Below are positions 1 to 5,127 of a DNA stretch of 5,127 nt, piece after piece. Both the position numbers and the translations under genes were made by a program. The notes under the pieces were generated by a model that did not search any database, had not been told where the DNA came from, and saw only the letters and a program-made list of their open reading frames with translations. The stretch's first letter is position 1. The number at the start of each line of letters is the position of its first letter. Origin of the DNA: a bacterium HR12 (lineage in GTDB: Bacteria; Actinomycetota; UBA4738; HRBIN12). The DNA is taken from positions 1-5,127 of the forward strand of contig BEHO01000114.1 in NCBI GenBank assembly GCA_002898915.1, read 5' to 3'.

Positions 1-862
1 AGCCCCAGCCGTTCGGCACCGTGGCGTCGTCCACCCCGTTCACGAGGGGCGAGGCCAGGCGCTCCCCGATCCTGCCCCGGTACACCGAAGCCTCCTTCTG
101 GATCGTGTCGGCCTCGAGCGGGTGCCCGACCGCCTCGTGGAAGAGCACCCCGCCCATCCCGGGCGCCAGCACCACCGGCATCTCGCCCGCGGGCGCCGGG
201 ACGGCGTCGAGCATGGCGACGGCGCGGCGCGCCGCGATCCGCGCCGTCTCGGCCGGGGGATGGGCGCGGAGGAACTCGACCCCCGCGAGCCCCGCCGGCC
301 CGTGGAAGCCGGTCTGGATCACGCCGTCGCGGGCCGCGACGACCTGCACCGCGAGGCGGATCCGGGGACGCGTCTCCCGCGCGAGGCGCCCGTCAGAGGT
401 GGCGACCAGGACGCGCTGGACGGAGTCCCCGTAGCTCGCCATCACCTGCCGGACCTCGGGGCTCAGGGAGCGCGCGGCCTCGTCCACCTCGCGCAGCCAG
501 GCGACCTTGTCCGCGGCGGGCACGGCCGAGGCGGGCTCGGCCGCGACGTGGGCCACGGGCGGCTCGAGCTCCCGGAGATCCGCGACCCCGCCCGGGGAGC
601 CGTCGAGCAGCGCGGACGCGGCCCGGGCCGCCTCCAGCAGGGCCTCGCGGTCCAGGCGGTTGGAGAAGGCGTACCCGAAGGCGGTCCCGCGCGCGACCCG
701 CACGCCGGCGCCGCGGTCGAGGCCCGTCGTGAGCTCCTCGATCTTCCCGTCGTCGAGCCGGACCTGGACCGAGGTCCGCTCCTCCACGTACAGCTCGGCG
801 AAGGCGCCGCCCCTGGAGCGGGCGACGCGGAGCACCTCGGCGATGAGGTCGGGGTCGAGCAT
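1..862 (-). CDS. tldD: TldD-family metalloprotease, N-terminal part (cut by the window edge)
   Basis: TldD is a zinc metallopeptidase that, with its partner TldE/PmbA, makes a heterodimer degrading unfolded or modified peptides in the cytoplasm. In several bacteria it matures peptide antibiotics or degrades the CcdA antitoxin. The 287 visible residues start MLDPDLIAEVLRVARSRGG and carry the family's N-terminal fold, including the DGKIEEL stretch. The zinc signature HEAVGHPLEAD has its HExxxH at about residues 242-247, preceded by the typical APGMGGVLF. TldD proteins are usually about 460-480 residues, so the C-terminal part with the remaining metal ligand lies left of the window. The ATG at 862 is chosen because an in-frame TAG lies four codons upstream, so no earlier start is possible. 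No Shine-Dalgarno is visible, but a TAGCAT hexamer ends 9 nt before the start, suggesting a leaderless mRNA. The HEAxGH form indicates the active TldD subunit rather than the degenerate TldE. Whether tldE follows cannot be seen. Confidence 0.93.
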   Translation of the reverse strand, partial: MLDPDLIAEVLRVARSRGGAFAELYVEERTSVQVRLDDGKIEELTTGLDRGAGVRVARGTAFGYAFSNRLDREALLEAARAASALLDGSPGGVADLRELEPPVAHVAAEPASAVPAADKVAWLREVDEAARSLSPEVRQVMASYGDSVQRVLVATSDGRLARETRPRIRLAVQVVAARDGVIQTGFHGPAGLAGVEFLRAHPPAETARIAARRAVAMLDAVPAPAGEMPVVLAPGMGGVLFHEAVGHPLEADTIQKEASVYRGRIGERLASPLVNGVDDATVPNGWG

Positions 863-871
863 CGAGCGGCG

Positions 872-877
872 ATGCTA
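872..877 (-). promoter_or_regulatory. Putative -10 element of tldD (leaderless type)
   Basis: Read on the minus strand this is TAGCAT, matching the TANNNT actinobacterial -10 consensus. Nine bases separate it from the tldD ATG, which would place the transcription start at or next to the A of the start codon. No good -35 is evident, which is usual for such promoters. It is inferred from spacing and consensus only. Confidence 0.45.
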
Positions 878-891
878 ACAGCCGGCCCTGC

Positions 892-897
892 TACGGT
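892..897 (+). promoter_or_regulatory. Putative -10 element of the membrane-protein gene (leaderless type)
   Basis: TACGGT fits TANNNT and ends 10 nt before the ATG at 908, so the transcript could begin at or within a few bases of the start codon. There is no purine-rich Shine-Dalgarno in the gap, which agrees with a leaderless mRNA. It lies only 15 nt from the opposing tldD hexamer, so the two polymerases would compete for the same 45-bp region. Confidence 0.45.
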
Positions 898-907
898 TCG
901 GCCCACG

Positions 908-2722
908 ATGGGACCGAGCGGTGGATCGGAACGCCTCGGGCGCGGGATCCCGGCCCTCGGCGCCCTCGCCGCGGTCCTGCTCGTCTGGTTCCTCCTGCCG
1001 TACGCGCTCGGGCGGTTCGCCTTCCCCCTCGGCCCCGACGCGCCGGTGTACCTGTGGTGGATCCGCCTGGCCGGGCGCGAGGGGCTCTCGGCCGTCGGCC
1101 ACCGGCCGGGGGTGCCGGCCCTCGCGCTCGCGCTGCGGGGCACGCTCGGGATCTCGGAGGTGCAGGTGGTCGCGGCCCTGGAGGGCGCGCTCGGCGTGGC
1201 GACCGGGCTCGCCGCGGCGGCCCTCGTGCGGCTCGGCGGGGATCGGGCCCCCGCGCTCGCCTGGTGGCTGGCGGGGCTGCTCGCCGGCGCTTTCGCCGTG
1301 CACCTGGCCGCGGGCTACCTCGCGAACCTGGCCTTCGCGGCGGCGTTCCTCGCGGTCGGCGCCCTCCTCGTCGAGGGCTCACGCCGGGGCGCGCTCGGCG
1401 CGGCGGTGGTGCTCGGGGCGGGCGGCCTCGCCCACCCCCTGTTCCTGCTCGTGGGCCTCGCCGTGCTCGCGGTCGCGGCGGCGCTGGCGTGGGGTCGGGA
1501 CCGGGACGAGGCGATGCGAACGGCGAGCATCGGGCTGCTCGGGGGGGCGCTCGCGGGGGTCGGTCTGCTCGCCATGCTCGGAGGGCCGCGGCCGCCCGAG
1601 GTCGACACCTCCAAGGACGGGTTCCTCCGCCGTGCGGGGCTCGAGGCGGAGCTCCGACGCGCCTACCTCGACCGGTTCGTCCACCGCGCCGCGCGGTACG
1701 TGCCGTGGGCCTCGGTCCCCCTGGCGGTCGGGGGGGTCGGCGCGGTGGGTGGGGCGCTCGCCCGGTTCCTCCTCGCCTGGGGCCTGGTCACGGTGGGCGG
1801 CGTGGGCATGGGCCTCGCGACCGGCGTGGGGCCGCCGGACCGGTTCGTCACCTTCGCCTTCGTGCTCCCCATCCTCGCCGCCCTCGGGCTGGAGCGGCTC
1901 CGCCGCGCGCTCGCCCCCCGTCCGGCGCTCGCGGCCGTCGCGCCGGCCGGGCTCGCCGTGGCGATGCTCGCCGGGGCGTGGATCGCCTGGGACCGCCAGG
2001 AGCCGTTCGTCTCCGAGCTCGAGCTGGCCCGGGCGACGACGGCCGCGCGCTTCGTGGCGGCCGCCGCGCCCGGCACCCCCCTCGTCTTCCACGTGGACCA
2101 GGAGGGCCCGGCGGTCACGTTCCTCGCCACGCGCGCCGCGAACGTGATCCGCGCGGCGGTCCCCCCCGACCGGATCCGCGACGTGGTGATCCTCGTGCCC
2201 CCACCCCGCGGCGAGGCCGACGCCGTCCGACGCGCCCTCACCCGCGTCACCCGCGCCGACGCCGAGCGCGCCTCGGCCGCCGCCGGCGGTCGGCGGCTCG
2301 ACGTGCTCCTCGCGCCCTTCGACCGCCCCGACGCCGCCCGCGCGGGCCCCCCGTGGCGACGGGTCGCGCCCGGGGTCTTCCTCGCCGGGGACGTCCCCGA
2401 GCGCCCGGTCGCCGCCCCCGATCCCCTCCGCCCCTCCTCCCCCGCCGGGATCGCGTGGGCGACGGTCGCGACCCTCGTCCTCCTCGCGCTCGCCGGCCTC
2501 GGCTGGGCGCGGCTCCTCGTGCCGGACCGGACGGCGGCCCTCGCGCTCGCCCCGGCCCTGGGGGCTGCGGCGATGCTCCTCTCGGCCGTGCTCCTCGAGC
2601 GGCTCGGGGCACCCCTGGACGGCGGGGCGCTCGGCGGGGCCCTCGCCTCAGCCCTCGGCGGCGGGAGCGGGTACCTCGCGGGCGCCCTCGGCCGGCGGCG
2701 GATCGCCGAGCGGGGTCCCTGA
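908..2722 (+). CDS. Polytopic membrane protein of unknown function, GT-C glycosyltransferase-like
   Basis: I do not recognise a named family. The 604-residue product has about eleven or twelve hydrophobic segments by eye: near 14-34, 87-107, 116-156 (two), 161-194 (perhaps two), 206-224, 265-306 (two), 312-329, 341-361, and a C-terminal group near 515-536, 541-563 and 574-594. The first loop has GPDAPVYLWWIR, with an acidic residue at D44 where GT-C glycosyltransferases usually place the catalytic Asp. LAHPLF (about 174-179) resembles the 'HP' motif often seen in such membrane enzymes. Residues about 362-513 form a non-membrane domain, probably extracytoplasmic, with alternating strand- and helix-like stretches. 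A role in transferring sugars from a polyprenyl carrier is plausible, but another polytopic protein is possible. ATG 908 is preferred over the in-frame ATG at 872, which lies inside the putative tldD -10 and upstream of this gene's own. It diverges from tldD and overlaps the convergent mannosyltransferase gene by 75 nt at its 3' end. Confidence 0.8.
   Translation: MGPSGGSERLGRGIPALGALAAVLLVWFLLPYALGRFAFPLGPDAPVYLWWIRLAGREGLSAVGHRPGVPALALALRGTLGISEVQVVAALEGALGVATGLAAAALVRLGGDRAPALAWWLAGLLAGAFAVHLAAGYLANLAFAAAFLAVGALLVEGSRRGALGAAVVLGAGGLAHPLFLLVGLAVLAVAAALAWGRDRDEAMRTASIGLLGGALAGVGLLAMLGGPRPPEVDTSKDGFLRRAGLEAELRRAYLDRFVHRAARYVPWASVPLAVGGVGAVGGALARFLLAWGLVTVGGVGMGLATGVGPPDRFVTFAFVLPILAALGLERLRRALAPRPALAAVAPAGLAVAMLAGAWIAWDRQEPFVSELELARATTAARFVAAAAPGTPLVFHVDQEGPAVTFLATRAANVIRAAVPPDRIRDVVILVPPPRGEADAVRRALTRVTRADAERASAAAGGRRLDVLLAPFDRPDAARAGPPWRRVAPGVFLAGDVPERPVAAPDPLRPSSPAGIAWATVATLVLLALAGLGWARLLVPDRTAALALAPALGAAAMLLSAVLLERLGAPLDGGALGGALASALGGGSGYLAGALGRRRIAERGP
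2648..2722. other. 75-nt tail-to-tail overlap of two convergent coding sequences
   Basis: The plus-strand membrane-protein gene stops with TGA at 2720-2722, while the minus-strand mannosyltransferase stops with TGA at 2648-2650. The 75 bp between are therefore coding on both strands. Both encoded tails are low-complexity: Gly/Ala-rich ending in basic residues for one, Pro/Ala/Glu-rich for the other. No terminator can lie between the stop codons, so the transcripts probably have complementary 3' ends. Confidence 0.75.
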
Positions 2723-4165
2723 TCGCGCGCGCCGGCCCAGGTCAACGAGCATCCACCCGAGCAGGATCGCCACGGCGGGCGTGAGCACGTAGTGGCCGAA
2801 CCAGACGTTCGCGCCGTAGGCGGCGGCGAACCGGGCCGGCTCCGAGGTCCACTGGGAGAGGGCGAGCGCGAGACCGGTGCCGAGCAGCACGGCCCTCGGC
2901 GCCCGCGGCAGGAGCCAGGCGAGCGGCAGCGCCCACGCGACGTACCAGGGGAGCAGCACCGGGCCGAGGAGCATGAGCGCGACGAGCCCCCAGGCCCACG
3001 CCGCCCCCTCCTCGCGGACCTCGCCGACCCCTCGCCGCACCAGGGACCGGCCGATCGTCACGACCGCCCACAGGAACACGAGGGGGAAGAGCACGCGCGG
3101 CACGACGCCGAGCGCCCCGCCCGAGATCGCGTCGAGGGCGCGGCGGGCCAGGCGCGAGGGCGCGAGCCAGCCCTCGTGGGTCGCGAGCTCGAGCATCCCG
3201 AGGGTGGGGTCCCGTCGGCTGAGGAAGGGCGCCGCGAGGGCGAGCCCGAGCCCGACCGCGACCCCCACGTGGGGCGCGAGGGCCCGCAGCCGACGCCCCC
3301 GCGGTGCGGAGGCGCCGACGGCGACGACGGCGAGCGCGAGGGGCACCGCCGCCGGGGCCTTCACGAGCGCCCCGAGCGCGAGCGCCGCCGTGGCCCCCAC
3401 CCGCCACCCCGCGAGGGCGAGGGCGAGGGCCCCGGCCACCGCGAGCGCCACGAGGAGGTCGTTGTGGCCGCTCCCCACGGACTGGAAGAGCACCACCGGG
3501 TTCAGCCCGAACGCCGCGAGGGCGAACGCGCGCCGCTCCGGCGCGAGGCGGCGAGCGAGGTGCCCGACCACCGCGAGCGTCGCCAGGCTCGCCGCCCCGG
3601 CGAGGATCCGGAACGCCGCCACCTGTCCGGGGAGGTCGCCGACGAGCCGCGTCACCCCCGCCGAGATCTGGGTCCAGAGCGGCCCGTACACCGCCGGCGT
3701 GTCCGCCCACTTCGGCCCCACGTACGCGAAGGAGGGATCGCCCGGGAAGTCGGCGGGCGTGGCGAGGTACGGGTTCGCGTGGTAGGTGGCCGCGATCCTC
3801 CCGTAGGCCGCGTACGAGTAGACGTCCCGGGAGAAGAGCAGGGGGAGGCCGAGGACCACGAGGACGTGGGCGCTCGCGGCGAGGACGAACACCGTGCGGG
3901 CCGTGAGCTCCCCGCGCCAGCTGGACCGGAGCACCAACGCGAAGGCCCCCGCCGCGAGGGCGACGGCCGCCACCCCCACCGCCGCGAGGGCGCTCGGGCC
4001 GAGCCGAACGAGCCCCAGCGCCTCCGACGCCCACCGCAGCGGCCCCGCCGGCCCGGCGCCGGGCGGGAGCCGCGGGCTGAAGGGCGAGCCGGGGGTCGCG
4101 GCCACGAGCCCCACGAGGAGCACCGAGCAGGCCCAGGCTCCGACCGCCAGCGTCCGCGCGCGCAC
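2648..4165 (-). CDS. mptB: MptA/MptB-like polyprenol-phosphomannose-dependent alpha-1,6-mannosyltransferase
   Basis: Members of this GT-C family move mannose from polyprenyl-phosphomannose onto the alpha-1,6-mannan core of lipomannan or related envelope glycans, acting on the outer face of the cytoplasmic membrane. The 505-residue product is hydrophobic throughout, with roughly a dozen membrane segments. Family landmarks in order are SRDVYSYAAYGRI (112-124, D114 being the likely catalytic Asp in the first large loop), ANPY (130-133), YGPLW (160-164), LNPVVLFQSVGSGHNDLL (221-238), LVKAPA (267-272) and LLPWYVAWALP (404-414). The C-terminal 25 residues are a Pro/Ala/Glu-rich cytoplasmic-type tail. 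The GTG at 4165 is chosen because it directly precedes the first membrane segment and has a TAGGCT hexamer 7 nt upstream. An in-frame GTG at 4237 would add 24 residues across the putative operator. MptA, MptB and other paralogues cannot be separated by eye, so the symbol is provisional. The acceptor in this organism is unknown. Confidence 0.85.
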   Translation of the reverse strand: MRARTLAVGAWACSVLLVGLVAATPGSPFSPRLPPGAGPAGPLRWASEALGLVRLGPSALAAVGVAAVALAAGAFALVLRSSWRGELTARTVFVLAASAHVLVVLGLPLLFSRDVYSYAAYGRIAATYHANPYLATPADFPGDPSFAYVGPKWADTPAVYGPLWTQISAGVTRLVGDLPGQVAAFRILAGAASLATLAVVGHLARRLAPERRAFALAAFGLNPVVLFQSVGSGHNDLLVALAVAGALALALAGWRVGATAALALGALVKAPAAVPLALAVVAVGASAPRGRRLRALAPHVGVAVGLGLALAAPFLSRRDPTLGMLELATHEGWLAPSRLARRALDAISGGALGVVPRVLFPLVFLWAVVTIGRSLVRRGVGEVREEGAAWAWGLVALMLLGPVLLPWYVAWALPLAWLLPRAPRAVLLGTGLALALSQWTSEPARFAAAYGANVWFGHYVLTPAVAILLGWMLVDLGRRARSGTPLGDPPPAEGAREVPAPAAEG

Positions 4166-4172
4166 GACCGCG

Positions 4173-4178
4173 AGCCTA
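4173..4178 (-). promoter_or_regulatory. Putative -10 element of the mannosyltransferase gene
   Basis: On the minus strand this is TAGGCT (TANNNT), ending 7 nt before the GTG start. That is the expected distance for a leaderless mRNA starting at the G. A GGAGG run occurs at 4185-4189 on the same strand, but 19 nt from the start it is too far to serve as a ribosome binding site. This element supports the GTG at 4165 as the true start. Confidence 0.45.
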
Positions 4179-4220
4179 CCGCCGCCTCCGCCCGGGTCGA
4201 GATGCCCGCGGCGCAGGAGC

Positions 4221-4275
4221 GACCCCGGGAGGTTCACCCAGGGTTCATCGGCGGATCCCCGGCGGTTCCCGTCGC
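4221..4275 (+). promoter_or_regulatory. PHO-box-like operator: 11-bp direct-repeat units
   Basis: Five consecutive 11-bp units can be read: GACCCCGGGAG (4221), GTTCACCCAGG (4232), GTTCATCGGCG (4243), GATCCCCGGCG (4254) and GTTCCCGTCGC (4265). G at position 1 and C at position 4 are present in all five, T at position 3 in four. The second and third units form the core and closely match the GTTCACC-type direct repeat bound by actinobacterial PhoP, the phosphate-starvation response regulator, whose sites are tandem 11-bp units. The repeats read toward the small acidic gene, whose ATG is 56 nt after the last unit. They start 55 nt upstream of the mannosyltransferase GTG on the other side. Binding by PhoP is inferred from pattern only. 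Another OmpR/PhoB-family regulator is possible, and the flanking units are weak. Confidence 0.5.
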
Positions 4276-4283
4276 CGCCGCTC

Positions 4284-4289
4284 GAACGT
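4284..4289 (+). promoter_or_regulatory. Weak -10-like hexamer downstream of the PHO-box-like array
   Basis: GAACGT matches TANNNT at positions 2 and 6 but lacks the first T, and it begins 9 nt after the last repeat unit. No better -10 exists between the array and the small gene, where no TA dinucleotide occurs at all. A poor core promoter next to tandem activator sites would fit activator-dependent transcription. This is weak evidence by itself. Confidence 0.22.
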
Positions 4290-4317
4290 GCTGGGATGCA
4301 GCTCGACGGTGACCCCG

Positions 4318-4324
4318 AAGGAGG
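4318..4324 (+). promoter_or_regulatory. Strong Shine-Dalgarno sequence of the small acidic gene
   Basis: AAGGAGG, followed by a 7-nt spacer to the ATG at 4332, is near-perfectly complementary to the 3' end of 16S rRNA. It is the only convincing ribosome binding site in the window and decides both the reality and the start of this small gene. The other three visible starts appear leaderless. Confidence 0.7.
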
Positions 4325-4331
4325 GAGCGTC

Positions 4332-4505
4332 ATGGGAACCCTGCCGGCGTTCGACTGGGACATCGATCTCGCCCTCGGGCCCGAGACCTCGGACCTCGAG
4401 CCTGAGCGGGACGAGGGCGGGTCGGATGAGGAGCGCGAGGAGCGCGAGGAGAGCGAGGAGGGGTACGACGAGGGTCTCCAGGGGAGCGCCCTCGGGTCCC
4501 TCTGA
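4332..4505 (+). CDS. Highly acidic small protein (57 aa), function unknown
   Basis: The function is not recognised. The product has 20 Asp/Glu against 3 Arg and no Lys, a net charge near -17. Residues 1-16 (MGTLPAFDWDIDLALG) mix hydrophobic, aromatic and acidic residues and could form a short binding segment. Residues 23-47 are an acidic stretch built around EER EER EES EEG, probably disordered or helical. Residues 48-57 are small and neutral. There is no signal peptide, membrane segment or cysteine. The case for a real gene is the optimal Shine-Dalgarno, an ATG 7 nt later, and a candidate regulated promoter upstream. An in-frame ATG at 4296 would add 12 residues (MQLDGDPEGGSV), but it lacks a Shine-Dalgarno. 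The stop is 31 nt from the convergent rlmN stop. Acidic small proteins can be protein-binding or nucleic-acid-mimic factors, but no such role is shown. In DNA this GC-rich a chance ORF of this size is possible. Confidence 0.6.
   Translation: MGTLPAFDWDIDLALGPETSDLEPERDEGGSDEEREEREESEEGYDEGLQGSALGSL
4428..4463 (+). repeat. Four 9-bp tandem units inside the small acidic gene
   Basis: Two identical GAGGAGCGC units are followed by GAGGAGAGC and GAGGAGGGG. The units align with codons and encode EER, EER, EES and EEG. The array could arise by slippage and vary in copy number without breaking the frame, changing only the length of the acidic stretch. Confidence 0.6.
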
Positions 4506-4514
4506 GCCCTGGAT

Positions 4515-4540
4515 CTGAGCCCCGGACAGCGCCCGCTCAG
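4515..4540. terminator. Possible weak bidirectional hairpin between convergent genes
   Basis: CTGAGC at 4515-4520 and GCTCAG at 4535-4540 are perfect inverted copies around a 14-nt loop. They lie in the 31-nt gap between the small acidic gene's stop and the rlmN stop, and the right arm overlaps the latter. There is no T-tract on either side. The position is right for a shared terminator, but a 6-bp stem with a long loop is weak and could be chance. Confidence 0.22.
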
Positions 4541-5127
4541 CCGGCGGCGACGCGCTCGCGCTCGACGCGGAGCTGACCGCAGGCGGCCTCGATCCCGCGC
4601 CCGCGGGTGTCCCGGATGGTGACGTTCACCCCGGCCCGCTCCAGGATCCCCGCGAACCGACGGATGCGGGCCGGGGGGCTCCCCTGCATCGGGAACCCCG
4701 GCGTCGCGTTCAGCGGGATCAGGTTCACGTGGGCCCGGAGGCGGCGCGCGATCGCCGTGAGCTTGCCGGCCTGCTCGTCGGTGTCGTTCACGCCGTCGAT
4801 CATCACCCACTCCAGCGAGGGGCGGTGGTGCGTGCGCTCCCGCCAGAACGCGACGGCCTCGATCACCTGCTCCAGCGGCCACAGACGGTTGGCCGGGACG
4901 AGCTCGCTCCGCAGCTCGTCGTCGGCGGCGTGGAGGCTCACCGCCAGGCGGACCTGGTCGTTGGCGTCGGGCAGGCGACGGATCCCCGGCACGACGCCCA
5001 CCGTCGAGATCGTGATGTGCCGCGAGCCGAGCCCCATCCCCCGGGGGTCGGTGAGCCGGGCGACCGCCCCGAGGGTCGCGCGCTCGTTGGCGAAGGGCTC
5101 GCCCATCCCCATGAAGACCACGTTCGT
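4537..5127 (-). CDS. rlmN: RlmN, 23S rRNA A2503 / tRNA A37 C2-methyltransferase, C-terminal part
   Basis: RlmN is a cytoplasmic radical-SAM enzyme that methylates C2 of adenosine 2503 in 23S rRNA and of A37 in some tRNAs, supporting translational accuracy. The 196 visible residues begin TNVVFMGMGEP, which contains the GMGEP SAM-contacting motif. They continue with SRHITISTVGVVPGI, the SLHA motif, EWVMIDGVND, and VNLIPLN with the conserved Asn. The C-terminal RDTRGRGIEAACGQL holds the cysteine that carries the methyl group in the reaction (visible residue 183). The full enzyme is usually about 350-370 residues. The N-terminal half, including the CxxxCxxC iron-sulfur ligands, lies beyond the right edge, so the start cannot be assigned. 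The frame is intact to the TGA at 4537-4539. Close relatives such as the resistance methyltransferase Cfr share the fold, but the sequence around AACGQL and the housekeeping appearance favour RlmN. Confidence 0.95.
   Translation of the reverse strand, partial: TNVVFMGMGEPFANERATLGAVARLTDPRGMGLGSRHITISTVGVVPGIRRLPDANDQVRLAVSLHAADDELRSELVPANRLWPLEQVIEAVAFWRERTHHRPSLEWVMIDGVNDTDEQAGKLTAIARRLRAHVNLIPLNATPGFPMQGSPPARIRRFAGILERAGVNVTIRDTRGRGIEAACGQLRVERERVAAG

Noticed and set aside
122..907. Open frame continuing upstream of the plus-strand membrane-protein gene, giving a possible 866-residue protein
   Set aside because: This stretch is antisense to the convincing tldD coding sequence, and its translation is Arg/Gly/His-rich with no family features. 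It is open only because of the high GC content. The hydrophobic, plausible protein begins at 908.
4185..4189. GGAGG on the minus strand as the ribosome binding site of the mannosyltransferase
   Set aside because: It is 19 nt from the GTG at 4165, too far to act, and no in-frame start codon lies 5-10 nt downstream of it.
2792..4312. Long plus-strand open frame (about 506 codons) opposite the mannosyltransferase
   Set aside because: The translation is dominated by Arg, Glu, Gly and Pro, typical of an antisense shadow of a GC-rich gene. The minus strand carries clear family motifs.
4332..4505. The small acidic protein as Pup, the actinobacterial ubiquitin-like modifier
   Set aside because: Pup is of similar size and acidic but ends in Gly-Gly-Glu or Gly-Gly-Gln. 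This protein ends SALGSL and has no proteasome genes beside it.
4332..4505. The small acidic protein as a RiPP precursor matured by the TldD protease in the window
   Set aside because: TldD/TldE do mature some peptides, but tldD is 3.5 kb away with unrelated genes between. The peptide has no Cys, Thr/Ser-rich core or recognisable leader-core junction, and no modifying enzyme is present.
4501..4522. Direct repeat TCTGAGCCC at 4501-4509 and 4514-4522
   Set aside because: Only two 9-nt copies, the first overlapping a stop codon. It is short enough to be chance and has no further copies or partner features.
4166..4882. Upstream extension of the mannosyltransferase frame to 744 residues
   Set aside because: The extra region is antisense to the small acidic gene and to most of its regulatory region, and runs out of frame through rlmN. 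It is low-complexity, and family members begin close to the first membrane segment.

Overview
The window is very GC-rich, and nearly every frame stays open for long stretches, so genes were picked by family motifs, start context and codon logic rather than by ORF length. The high GC, promoter elements of the form TANNNT placed 7-10 nt before start codons (the leaderless-transcript arrangement common in Actinobacteria), and an MptA/MptB-type polyprenol-phosphomannose mannosyltransferase all point to an actinomycete-related bacterium (Actinomycetota). The class cannot be fixed from this sequence. No rRNA, tRNA, CRISPR array, insertion sequence or phage gene was seen.

Layout: (1) 1-862, minus strand: the N-terminal three fifths of a TldD-type metalloprotease, cut by the left window edge. 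(2) 863-907: a compact 45-bp divergent promoter region. (3) 908-2722, plus strand: a 604-residue polytopic membrane protein of unknown function with GT-C glycosyltransferase-like character and an extramembrane domain near its C-terminal end. (4) 2648-4165, minus strand: a 505-residue MptA/MptB-like mannosyltransferase. Its 3' end overlaps the preceding gene tail-to-tail by 75 nt. (5) 4166-4331: the main regulatory interval, holding the mannosyltransferase promoter and a run of 11-bp direct repeats that looks like a PhoP/PhoB (PHO-box) operator. (6) 4332-4505, plus strand: a very acidic 57-residue small protein with a near-ideal Shine-Dalgarno sequence. (7) 4537-5127, minus strand: the C-terminal part of RlmN, the radical-SAM 23S rRNA A2503 / tRNA A37 methyltransferase, cut by the right edge.

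The two membrane proteins could both act on lipid-linked sugars at the outer face of the membrane, but nothing visible proves a shared pathway. TldD and RlmN are widespread housekeeping genes. The most unusual part is 4221-4505, where a candidate phosphate-starvation operator lies in front of an unrecognised acidic small protein and behind a cell-envelope mannosyltransferase. This is a hypothesis from pattern matching, not a demonstrated system.
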